DNA of 64,000 nucleotides from Halobacillus litoralis. GTDB taxonomy: Bacteria > Bacillota > Bacilli > Bacillales > Halobacillaceae. The stretch spans positions 1 to 64,000 of the forward strand of contig NZ_WMFA01000002.1 in NCBI RefSeq assembly GCF_009856445.1. Reading direction: 5' to 3'. Under the pieces are notes generated by a model that saw only the letters and a program-made list of their open reading frames with translations, did no database searches and was not told the DNA's origin. Positions 24,529 through 32,690 of this stretch are shown piece after piece (within the stretch, counting starts at the first letter, position 1; each line of letters starts with the position of its first letter). The position numbers and the translations under genes are program-made.

Positions 24529-25705
24529 TTTGGTCATTACGAATGTAACCATTGTTACGGAAGATAGGACCATACCCTCTGGTAGTGTAAGGGTAAGTGA
24601 GGGAAAAATAGAAGAAATTCAGAAAGAAATCATTGTTAAGGACGGGGCTTCTGTCATTGATGGGCATGGTAGAAACCTTACTCTCCTACCAGGTTTCATT
24701 GACGTACACATCCATGGGGCCAATGGTCATGACGTGATGGACGCTACTGAAGAAGCTTTGCATGGGGTGGCCGTTCAGCTTCCGATGGAAGGGACGACGA
24801 GTTTTCTGGCCACAACCATGACGCAATCCAGAGAAAGAATTTCTCAAGCCGTCACAAATGTGGGGACATATATGGAACAACAGCAGAGGAATGGACAAGC
24901 AGAAGTTCTTGGGATTCATCTCGAAGGGCCTTTTATTTCACCATCTAAAGCAGGGGCTCAGCCTTTGGAACACATTACGGAACCTTCCCTCCCCCTTTTT
25001 GAGCAATGGCAAAACGAAAGTCAACAGCAGATCAAACTCGTAACCTTGGCCCCTGAATTGAAAGGTGCTCTTCCTTTTATTGAAAAGGTCAGGGAAAAAG
25101 GTGTGATTTGTTCCTTGGGACATAGTGAAGCCTCTTTGGCGGAAGCGAACGATGCGGTTGAAAAAGGCGCGAGCCATGTGACACATTTATACAATCAAAT
25201 GAGTGGTCTTCACCATAGGGAACCTGGCTTAGTTGGAACTGCTTTTACGAATCCTGACCTTTTCGTGGAAATGATTGTCGATCACATCCACATCCATCCG
25301 GAAGCGGTCCGCTTAGCTTATAAGGTTCTTGGAAGTGATCGAACAATCCTGATCACTGATGCGATGAGGGCCAAGTGTCTACCTTCTGGCACCTATGATC
25401 TTGCGGGACAAAATGTGACTGTGAAAAATGGAGAAGCCCGCCTTTCTGATGGCACGCTAGCAGGTAGTATTCTAACATTGGAAGAAGCGGCACGGAAAAT
25501 GCGCACCTTTGCTGGAGTGGGTCTAAATGAATTAGTTAAAATGACTTCCGCTAATGCAGCCCGGGAGCTTGGGGTTTATGATCGGAAAGGGAGTATTGCC
25601 AAAGGGAAAGATGCAGATCTCGTCCTATTAGATGAAGAAGGCTGTGTAGTGACAACGATTTGTCGTGGAGTGATTAGTTATGATGGGAAGGGGGGAGTAT
25701 CATGA
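24521..25705 (+). CDS. nagA: N-acetylglucosamine-6-phosphate deacetylase
   Basis: 394 residues of the amidohydrolase fold. Metal ligands are visible: HIHGANGHDVMD near residue 64, Glu in HLEGPFISPSKAGA near 135, His in SLGHSEAS and HLYNQMS, and the catalytic Asp in LITDAMRA. It produces GlcN-6-P and acetate. AAGGAGG precedes the ATG, which lies inside nagE. Its stop overlaps the nagB start (ATGA). Confidence 0.94.
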   Translation: MNDLVITNVTIVTEDRTIPSGSVRVSEGKIEEIQKEIIVKDGASVIDGHGRNLTLLPGFIDVHIHGANGHDVMDATEEALHGVAVQLPMEGTTSFLATTMTQSRERISQAVTNVGTYMEQQQRNGQAEVLGIHLEGPFISPSKAGAQPLEHITEPSLPLFEQWQNESQQQIKLVTLAPELKGALPFIEKVREKGVICSLGHSEASLAEANDAVEKGASHVTHLYNQMSGLHHREPGLVGTAFTNPDLFVEMIVDHIHIHPEAVRLAYKVLGSDRTILITDAMRAKCLPSGTYDLAGQNVTVKNGEARLSDGTLAGSILTLEEAARKMRTFAGVGLNELVKMTSANAARELGVYDRKGSIAKGKDADLVLLDEEGCVVTTICRGVISYDGKGGVS

Positions 25706-26439
25706 ATGTCATTGTTGCAAGAAATTATGAGGAAATGAGTCAGACGGCTTCCCGAATCATTGAAGAACAAATCACAAAAAAGCCGGATACTGTGCTAGGC
25801 TTAGCTACAGGTGGAACGCCTCTAGGTACCTATAAAGAATTGATTAAGGGCTATAATGAGGACCGTGCAGACTTTCGTCGTATAAGGACAATCAATTTAG
25901 ATGAATATGTAGGTCTGGCTCCCGAACATCCTCAGAGCTACCGCTATTTTATGGATCATCACTTGTTCCAGTACATCAATATTGATCAAGAACACACGCA
26001 CATACCTTTTGGAAAGAGCGAAGATCTGGAACAAGAATGCAAGCGTTATGAAAATGTGATTGACAGGATTGGTCCCCCTGATTTACAGCTCCTGGGGATT
26101 GGTGAAAATGGACATATCGGATTTAACGAACCTGGCACTTCGTTTGATAGTGAGACGCATTTTGTACACCTGACTGAGTCAACGAGGGAAGCCAATGCCC
26201 GTTTCTTTGAATCTATGGAAGACGTGCCAACGAAGGCGATTACCATGGGCATCCGTTCCATATTAAAAAGCCGTAAAATTGTTCTTTTGGCTTCCGGTGA
26301 ACGAAAAGCGGAGGCCATTCTCCAACTGATTCAAGGGGAGCTTGATGAGCAGTTTCCTGCCTCTTCATTAAAAAGTCACGATGACATTACTTTACTGGTA
26401 GATGAAGATGCGTATAAGAAAGTTCAACGGAAAGGATGA
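25702..26439 (+). CDS. nagB: Glucosamine-6-phosphate deaminase
   Basis: 245 residues, NagB family. Seen are LGLATGGTPLGTYKEL near 34-49, the catalytic region NLDEYVGL near 68, GIGENGHIGFNEPG near 134-147 and the active-site lid region. It converts GlcN-6-P to fructose-6-P and ammonia, feeding glycolysis. Start and stop both overlap neighbours by four bases. Confidence 0.95.
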   Translation: MNVIVARNYEEMSQTASRIIEEQITKKPDTVLGLATGGTPLGTYKELIKGYNEDRADFRRIRTINLDEYVGLAPEHPQSYRYFMDHHLFQYINIDQEHTHIPFGKSEDLEQECKRYENVIDRIGPPDLQLLGIGENGHIGFNEPGTSFDSETHFVHLTESTREANARFFESMEDVPTKAITMGIRSILKSRKIVLLASGERKAEAILQLIQGELDEQFPASSLKSHDDITLLVDEDAYKKVQRKG

Positions 26440-27167
26440 ATCCTTTGTTAAAGAAAAACGTTCCGTTACCATTGTATTATCAGATTGAAGAGTACTTGAA
26501 ACAAAAGATAGAAGAAGAGGAGTTTGAGATCGGTAAAATGATCCCGTCCGAGCGGGAGCTTTCCGAGCGTTTTGAAGTCAGTCGTATGACTGTAAGACAG
26601 GCAGTGACAAATTTGGTGAACGCAGGTGTCCTATACCGTGAAAAGGGAAAAGGGACATATGTAGCAGAAAAGAAACTTGAACAACCGCTGAAAGGGTTAA
26701 CAAGTTTTACGGAAGATATGAAGCAGAGGGGAATGTCATCGAGCAGTCAGCTGCTGGCCTTTGATGTTATTGCAGCTCCAAGAGATATCCGGGAAAAACT
26801 AGATCTGGAAGAAGAGGAAAAAGTGTACTGTATTCAGCGGATAAGGATAGCCGAGGACAAACCAATGGCCATCGAAACCACTTTTATGCCTCATGAATTA
26901 CTGCCGAACTTGACGGAAGATATTGTGCATGGATCCATATATCAGTATGTAGAGCACGATTTAGGCATGGCCATCAGTCAGGCACGCCAGATCATCGAAG
27001 CACGTGCTGCCGATGAGGAAGAAGCAGAACACTTGAATATTTCTCCTCATTCCCCAGTGCTTCATATCGAACGGAAAAGTTTCCTTGCTCCAAGTGTTCC
27101 TTTCGAGGTCGTTAAATCCACCTATCGTGCCGATCGGTATAAATTTATCACGGATATTGATCGATAA
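26436..27167 (+). CDS. nagR: GntR/HutC family repressor of the nag operon
   Basis: 243 residues. An N-terminal winged helix (LYYQIEEYLKQKI...MIPSERELSERFEVSRMTVRQAV, residues 9-55) is followed by a UTRA effector domain with RIRIAEDKPMAIETT and a C-terminal KFITDIDR. Resembles B. subtilis YvoA/NagR, which is released from DNA by GlcN-6-P or GlcNAc-6-P. The operator at 22513 lies upstream of the first gene. Coupled to nagB (ATGA). Confidence 0.9.
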   Translation: MNPLLKKNVPLPLYYQIEEYLKQKIEEEEFEIGKMIPSERELSERFEVSRMTVRQAVTNLVNAGVLYREKGKGTYVAEKKLEQPLKGLTSFTEDMKQRGMSSSSQLLAFDVIAAPRDIREKLDLEEEEKVYCIQRIRIAEDKPMAIETTFMPHELLPNLTEDIVHGSIYQYVEHDLGMAISQARQIIEARAADEEEAEHLNISPHSPVLHIERKSFLAPSVPFEVVKSTYRADRYKFITDIDR

Positions 27168-27177
27168 GGAGTTCAAG

Positions 27178-27888
27178 ATGAGCTATTTAACAAAAGTATC
27201 CCAGAAATTGTTGGATATTGATTCTTCCCAATTCCATAACTTTGAGAAAGTTGGTGAAAACCTCTCCAGAATCATTCAGGCAGGAGGGGTTATCCATACC
27301 TTTGGTTGTGGTCATTCCAGTTTACTTGCTCAGGATGTTTTCTATCGGGCGGGAGGACTTGTACCTGTGCATCCTATCTGGATTGAAGAATTAATGCTGC
27401 ATCGAGGAGCAAGGCAGGCAAGTGAAAATGAACGTAAATCAGGAATAGTTCAACCGTATTTGGAAAAAGAAGACTTGCAAAGAAAAGATGCTGTCCTGAT
27501 TATTTCTACTTCCGGTCGCAATCCTGCTCCTATTGAAACAGCCATTTTTTGTAAAGAAAAAGGTTTATACACCGTGGCTTTAACCTCTCTCGGTTATAAA
27601 GAAAGTCAACCGTCCCGTCATCCCAGTAACTCAAGGCTTGAGGATGTCGTCGATGATGTCGTTGACATGGAAGTTCCAGTTGGAGATACGATTATGCACA
27701 AAGATCGATCTTATTCTCCAGTTTCTTCTGTAGTAGGAGCAGGGATTTTACACGAACTCATGACGCGAACGATTGAGAGAATAGCAGAAAGTGGTGAAGC
27801 ACCTCCTGTTTTCAAAAGCGGGAATGTCGATGGTTCTGATCAACATAACCAAAACATGATGGAAGCTTACAAACGTATCTCTTTCTAG
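27178..27888 (+). CDS. SIS domain sugar-phosphate protein (UPF0309-like)
   Basis: 236 residues with a sugar isomerase fold: TFGCGHSSLLAQDVFYRAGGL near 40-60 and ISTSGRNPAPIETA near 112-125 are the phosphosugar-binding loops. AAGGAG six bases before ATG 27178 supports this start; the longer frame to 27085 runs into nagR. It resembles SIS proteins of the UPF0309 group rather than full-length MurQ. Being last in the nag operon suggests a step with an amino-sugar phosphate, but the reaction is unknown. Confidence 0.8.
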   Translation: MSYLTKVSQKLLDIDSSQFHNFEKVGENLSRIIQAGGVIHTFGCGHSSLLAQDVFYRAGGLVPVHPIWIEELMLHRGARQASENERKSGIVQPYLEKEDLQRKDAVLIISTSGRNPAPIETAIFCKEKGLYTVALTSLGYKESQPSRHPSNSRLEDVVDDVVDMEVPVGDTIMHKDRSYSPVSSVVGAGILHELMTRTIERIAESGEAPPVFKSGNVDGSDQHNQNMMEAYKRISF

Positions 27889-27910
27889 AGAAATATTATT
27901 ATTCAGTAAT

Positions 27911-28062
27911 ATTGTAGGATTGTGAAAAACTCAGTTTCGAGATGTTTCTGGGGTTCGTTGCCTTGGAGGAGCGGAAGGGGCGTCTGGAAAGCGAACCTTT
28001 TCCCGGAGCCACTGGAATCACACAATCGTCTCGAAACTGAGTCTTCAAGGAAAGGGAGCTTA
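27911..28062. repeat. Dispersed modular repeat, copy R5 (short form)
   Basis: B end (ATTGTAGGATTGTG, AACTCAGTTTCGAGA) with a very short interior (TCTGGGGTTCGTTGCC ... GGAAAGCGAACCTTTTCCC) and an A end (GTCTCGAAACTGAGTCTTC, GGAAAGGGAGCTTA). It sits between the last nag gene and the probable operon terminator, so it is likely part of the nag transcript. Nothing else is seen from 27889 to 28100. Confidence 0.8.
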
Positions 28063-28101
28063 TTTTCAGTTAATATATTTGCGATTTGAATCAGCTCCAT
28101 C

Positions 28102-28134
28102 CAGACCTATCGTAGGTCTGTTTTTTTTTTTTTT
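28102..28134 (+). terminator. Terminator downstream of the nag operon
   Basis: Stem CAGACCTA / TAGGTCTG with loop TCG and fourteen T. Confidence 0.9.
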
Positions 28135-28247
28135 GAGAGGGGGAGAACTGTGTCAATTTCATGGAGAATCGGACAGGAGATTGACGGAGGAAGGTGGGAA
28201 AGGCTACTCTAGAATGAGGTATGACATCTGTAAGGGGGACACGGAAG

Positions 28248-29660
28248 ATGAAAAGAGCAATACTACTGTTGGCATGCCTCCCGTTTATGCTTGGGTTGCC
28301 TTTGGCGGCAGAAGCTGAAGAAAACGGAGAGAAGCAATGGCAGGATGAAAGCGTTTATTATATTGTTGTCGATCGATTTATGAACGGAGACATGGACAAT
28401 AATGAGGGCGTAGATCTGGAAGATTCAAACGCTTACCATGGCGGTGATTTATCAGGAATTGTCGATCAATTGGATTACATAAAAGAATTGGGATTTACTA
28501 CGATTCAACTCTCCCCGATCATGCAGAATGATGAAGATAGCTACCACGGTTTCCATGTTTCAGACTTCCGCAATGTGGAAGAGCATTTCGGAACAGTTGA
28601 AGAAGCGAAACAAGTGGTGGAAGAGGCTCATGCGCGTGATATCCAAGTGATTTTTGATCTTCCTATTGGTTTTGTGTCTGAAAACCATCCGTGGACAGAG
28701 AACCAGGCAAGGTCCGAGTGGTTGACAGGGGAAGAGGTAGTAAACGAGCACCCCTGGTTTAATCAATTGCCTCAGGTTGATGTGAATGATGAAAGTGTAG
28801 CCGCTTATTTCAACGAAACGATGGAATTTTGGGAAGAAGAAACAGGGGTAGATGGTTTCAGGATCATAACGGATGGTTCGGATTTAAGTGAAACGTCCTT
28901 ACAGGATAGTCCACTAATTGTGTACACCTCATCGATCGATGAAGATCACTTGTTCAGAACGGTGACAAGAGAAGCTTTTAGTCAAGCAGGAAACTCTTTA
29001 AACGATCTTTTAGTAGAAGAGAATCATACACAGCCGCACCAGCTGGACTTTTACGATGTATCCCGTTTTACACATGAAGCTGTTGAAGAAGGACAAAATC
29101 CTATCACCAGGTGGCAGCTGGCTTTGACACATGCATTTACGGCACCGGGCATTCCTGTGTTGTATTATGGAACGGAAACCCCGATAGATGATGGGGGAGA
29201 TCCACAAAACCTCCCGATGATGAATTTTAAGGCCGGGGATGAAAAGCTGAAAAAACGGATAGAAAAACTGACTTCGATGAGAGAGCAGTTTCCAGCCCTC
29301 ACAAGAGGAGATTACCGCGAATTGTATAATGAGGATGGACTTGCCGTTTTCAAACGCACCTATGAAGGTAATGCCATGATCATTGCCATCAATAATGCGG
29401 AAGAAACCCGAACAACGACTTTGGAAGGACTGGAGGATGATCACCAGTTGAGGGGCTTGCTTCATGATGGTCTTGTCCGTCAGCAAAGTGATGGCTCCTA
29501 CCGGCTAGGAATGGAACGTGAAACAGCCGATGTCTTCATTGTTGAGTCAAATAGTGGCTACAACTGGTTGTTTATAGGGTTCGTTGGTGGAGTACTTTCT
29601 TTATTTGTTATAACTGTCACAGTAATCAGCTTGAAGAATCGTAAAGCAGATAAACAATAA
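28248..29660 (+). CDS. Membrane-anchored GH13 alpha-amylase-like protein, probably catalytically inactive
   Basis: 470 residues: signal peptide (1-25), amylase-like barrel, and a C-terminal transmembrane segment (about 437-460) with a basic tail, so it faces outward. Fold markers are kept: YYIVVDRFMNGD, YHGGDLSGI, YHGFHVSDFRNVEEHFGT, TAPGIPVLYYGTE. The GH13 active-site motifs are not: region I is DLPIGF where D-x-x-x-NH is usual; region II is GFRIIT, with Ile in place of the nucleophile Asp of GFRxD; I find no region III Glu; region IV is DFYD instead of DNHD. AAGGGGG precedes ATG 28248. A binding or structural role is inference. Confidence 0.82.
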   Translation: MKRAILLLACLPFMLGLPLAAEAEENGEKQWQDESVYYIVVDRFMNGDMDNNEGVDLEDSNAYHGGDLSGIVDQLDYIKELGFTTIQLSPIMQNDEDSYHGFHVSDFRNVEEHFGTVEEAKQVVEEAHARDIQVIFDLPIGFVSENHPWTENQARSEWLTGEEVVNEHPWFNQLPQVDVNDESVAAYFNETMEFWEEETGVDGFRIITDGSDLSETSLQDSPLIVYTSSIDEDHLFRTVTREAFSQAGNSLNDLLVEENHTQPHQLDFYDVSRFTHEAVEEGQNPITRWQLALTHAFTAPGIPVLYYGTETPIDDGGDPQNLPMMNFKAGDEKLKKRIEKLTSMREQFPALTRGDYRELYNEDGLAVFKRTYEGNAMIIAINNAEETRTTTLEGLEDDHQLRGLLHDGLVRQQSDGSYRLGMERETADVFIVESNSGYNWLFIGFVGGVLSLFVITVTVISLKNRKADKQ

Positions 29661-29700
29661 ACAAAAAACAGGCCTCGCTAAGGCCTGTTTTTTGTTTATT
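29656..29700. terminator. Bidirectional terminator (long perfect stem)
   Basis: Twenty-base arms, A/T-rich outside and AGGCCT inside, around the loop CGCTA; serves the amylase-like gene and the convergent DUF4349 gene, whose stop lies in the right arm. Confidence 0.9.
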
Positions 29701-30607
29701 TTTCATTAGATTCGCTTTTTTTCTTTCGAAGCCATATCCAAATGGCCAAGGCAATGAGGATGACCGGTACAAGGATTGGAGAGTAACCTATGGCTGCTAC
29801 GAACAACCAGGAAGCGACGTTGATGATCCCATTGATACTGTTGAAGAAGGCTTGCTTTGTCCGTTCCCAAGTATTCAAGTCTCCTTGATCAACTCCACCA
29901 ACGAGGACTTTGGTTTCAGTAAAGGAAACAGTAATGGTGGAAAAGTCACTTTGATTTTCTAAGTAGTTCATCTCTCCTTTAAGAGATTCGATATCTGATT
30001 GGACACGTTCAAGATCCTGGGATATTTCCACTAAGTCTTCCGTTGCGCTGGCTTCTTCCAAGAAACTTAGAAGCCTTCCTTCGATTTTTTCCTTTGCTTT
30101 TAACCTGGATTCAAGGTCCACGTAATTCTTTGTCACGTCTCTACTGTTGACATTTCTGGATTTGATTTGATCTGATATCGTTTCGAACCCACTTAGTAAG
30201 TCTTCAAAATTTGGTTGAGGTACCCGAATGCGAATATGACCTTGTCTGTTCCCACGTTCGGTCTTTTGTACATTCGTTTCCACCATATAAGCTTCATGTT
30301 CATTCATTTGTGTCTGGAGCTTTTGCTGGAACTTATCGAAATCTTTGGTTTCAAGGTCGATGTGTGCTTCGTAAATCATCATTCTTTCCTGCTCAGCTTC
30401 CGTTTGCTCGGTTACATTTTCAGCTGCTTCAGGTGCATCGGCCAGCCCATTTTTTGATGCATCTTCTGCCACTGTGTTCATCGAGTCATTGGCACGGTCT
30501 AAATTACTTTCGCTGGTGGATTCTTCGCTGCTGTCTTCTCCGCTGCATGCGGCAAGCAGCATGATGAGGGTGAAAATAAGTAGGAATGGTAATCCTTTTC
30601 TGTACAT
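29696..30607 (-). CDS. DUF4349 lipoprotein
   Basis: 303 residues. A signal sequence with lipobox LLAAC (Cys21) is followed by an acidic, Ser-rich linker, then the DUF4349 domain: YEAHIDLETKDFDKFQQKL, then a coiled coil (about 165-225, with RLKAKEKIEGRLLSFLEEA) and ITVSFTET. One transmembrane segment and KKKSESNEK close the protein, so it is held at both ends. Function unknown. GGGGGG precedes the ATG. Confidence 0.88.
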   Translation of the reverse strand: MYRKGLPFLLIFTLIMLLAACSGEDSSEESTSESNLDRANDSMNTVAEDASKNGLADAPEAAENVTEQTEAEQERMMIYEAHIDLETKDFDKFQQKLQTQMNEHEAYMVETNVQKTERGNRQGHIRIRVPQPNFEDLLSGFETISDQIKSRNVNSRDVTKNYVDLESRLKAKEKIEGRLLSFLEEASATEDLVEISQDLERVQSDIESLKGEMNYLENQSDFSTITVSFTETKVLVGGVDQGDLNTWERTKQAFFNSINGIINVASWLFVAAIGYSPILVPVILIALAIWIWLRKKKSESNEK

Positions 30608-30737
30608 AAAAAGCCCCCCTAATTAGACTTAGCAAGGCAGAAGAAGGAACGCTCCATAGAAAGAGCACCCCAACCTCCCTGCGCCTTTAGTTATTAGTCG
30701 TAATTAAGGGAGTAGGGTTACATCTATTTGGGAATGT

Positions 30738-31598
30738 TTATTTATAAGTGTCATTTAAGAAAAATAGGGCAATGGTGCCTGGTCCGGCGTGGGCTCCAAT
30801 TGTCGCTCCCACATAATCAATGTGAATTTCTTTTGTTCCGTAGGTTTCTTTAATCATGTCTGCGAGCTGCTCGGCTCTCTCAACGTCGTCACCGTGGCTG
30901 ATGGCTATGCGTTGGTTTTCTAGATCAGCTCCACGCTCATCCATGACTTCGAGCATGCGCTTTAATACTTTTTTTGACCCGCGGATTTTTTCAAGAGGAA
31001 TGAGCTTTCCGTCCTCCATGTGTAAGAGAGGTTTGATTTTCAGCAAACCGCCTACAAATGCAGCCGTTCGGCTTACACGACCGCCACGCTGTAAGTATTC
31101 CAGGTCATCGACGGTGAAGATGTGTTCCATATGAGCCGCATGGTATTGTCCAAGTTCAAGAACCTCATTGTAGGATGCACCATCTTTCGCTAATTCTGCA
31201 GCCCTAAGAACTACCAATCCGTAGCCAAGGGAAGCGGCTTTTGTATCAATGACATCGAATTGGGCGTTCTCATATTGTTCTTTCACCTCTTGTTCAATCA
31301 TTTTTGCCGTTTGGTATGTACCTGATAGTTCGGAAGAGAAAGCAAAATAAATGAAAGGCTGGCCTTTTTCAGCTAAAGTAGTGAACGTTTCTCGAAAAGC
31401 TTGTGGGGATACTTGGGCGGTTTTAGGTGCTTCCCCATTCCGCATCCGTTCGTAGACTTCCTTTGGAGTGATGTCGATTCCGTCTTCATATTCTTCTTCG
31501 TTAATGATGACTTTTAAAGGAAGCGAATGGACAGTAAGCTGTTGGAACATATCTTGGTTTAAATCACTTGCAGAATCACACAATACTTGTACATGCAT
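30738..31598 (-). CDS. DegV family fatty-acid-binding protein (YitS-like)
   Basis: 286 residues beginning MHVQVLCDSASDL. Family features are the N-terminal DSASDL, SPQAFRETF, FSSELSGTYQTA, and VGATIGAHAGPG near the end. DegV proteins bind fatty acids; FakB members feed the FakA kinase. ATG at 31598 has AGAAGG eight bases upstream; the GTG at 31607 overlaps that ribosome site. B. subtilis yitS next to yitT gives the same order. Confidence 0.9.
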   Translation of the reverse strand: MHVQVLCDSASDLNQDMFQQLTVHSLPLKVIINEEEYEDGIDITPKEVYERMRNGEAPKTAQVSPQAFRETFTTLAEKGQPFIYFAFSSELSGTYQTAKMIEQEVKEQYENAQFDVIDTKAASLGYGLVVLRAAELAKDGASYNEVLELGQYHAAHMEHIFTVDDLEYLQRGGRVSRTAAFVGGLLKIKPLLHMEDGKLIPLEKIRGSKKVLKRMLEVMDERGADLENQRIAISHGDDVERAEQLADMIKETYGTKEIHIDYVGATIGAHAGPGTIALFFLNDTYK

Positions 31599-31778
31599 AC
31601 GCGTCACCTTCTATTTTTAGGATGTACTTTTAGTTTAGGCACAAACCGTGAGATAGTCAAAATATACTGATTGCAAACTATCCGACAAAACTTTACACGA
31701 TTCTACCAAAATTATCTTGATTTTACTCTACTACGGTGATAAAAATGAATAGATGAAATTAGGCTAGGAGGTCCGCTT

Positions 31779-32627
31779 GTGTTTACTGTTGAAATAAAAC
31801 GTATCTTGATTGTTCTGTTCGGCGCCGTGTTAAATGCGGTTTCGCTGAATTTATTCTTGATTGAAGCAAATGTTTATGCGAGTGGGTTTACAGGGGTTGC
31901 CCAGTTGCTCACAAGTATTTTAAATGATTTCGCCGGCATACCGGTTAGTACAGGTATTCTACTATTCTTACTTAACATTCCAGTCGCTATTCTAGGTTGG
32001 TTGAAGGTAGGAAAGGGGTTTACCGTTTACAGCGCCATATCAGTTGCTTTTACCACACTATTTCTTGAATTGATTCCTGTCCAGCAATTATCTGAGGACA
32101 TCATTTTGAACGCTGTGTTTGGTGGAGTCATCGGCGGAATGGGTGTTGGAATTACCTTGAAGTGGGGTGCTTCCACCGGTGGTCTTGATATTGTAGCCAT
32201 GGTATTGTCCCGGATGAAAGACCGCCCGATCGGCATTTATTTTCTTATACTTAATAGTGCAATTATTGCGATTGCAGGGTTATTGTACAAACCAGAGAAT
32301 GCGCTCTATACGTTGCTGACTTTGTATGTGACTACACGGGTGATTGATGCTGTTCATACACGTCATGAGAAGCTGACGGCGATGATCATTACATCGAAAG
32401 CAGCCGACTTGGAAAAGGCGATCCATGGGCACATGGTGCGTGGAATTACTACATTGCCAGCGAGAGGAGCTTTCACTCAGCAGGATAAGAATATGCTCGT
32501 CATGGTTATCACGAGATATGAACTTTATGATTTACAGCATATTATTCAGGAAGTCGATCCTCAAGCATTCACGAACATTGTCCAAACCACAGGTATTTTC
32601 GGCTTCTTTAGAAAAGATGACCAATAG
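31779..32627 (+). CDS. yitT: YitT family membrane protein (DUF161 plus DUF2179)
   Basis: 282 residues. Five or so membrane segments occupy residues 8-180, including FLIEANVYASGFTGVAQLL and GGVIGGMGVGITLKWGASTGGLDI, typical of YitT. The C-terminal cytosolic DUF2179 domain has ARGAFTQQDKNMLVMVITRYE. Function is not established. Start is GTG with AGGAGG. A promoter TTGATT-17-TAAAAA lies about 35 bases upstream. Confidence 0.92.
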   Translation: MFTVEIKRILIVLFGAVLNAVSLNLFLIEANVYASGFTGVAQLLTSILNDFAGIPVSTGILLFLLNIPVAILGWLKVGKGFTVYSAISVAFTTLFLELIPVQQLSEDIILNAVFGGVIGGMGVGITLKWGASTGGLDIVAMVLSRMKDRPIGIYFLILNSAIIAIAGLLYKPENALYTLLTLYVTTRVIDAVHTRHEKLTAMIITSKAADLEKAIHGHMVRGITTLPARGAFTQQDKNMLVMVITRYELYDLQHIIQEVDPQAFTNIVQTTGIFGFFRKDDQ

Positions 32628-32690
32628 TGTAACTTTTTTCATAAACAAACGACTCATAAAATAAATAGAAAAGAATAGAGGAGTGGGGTC

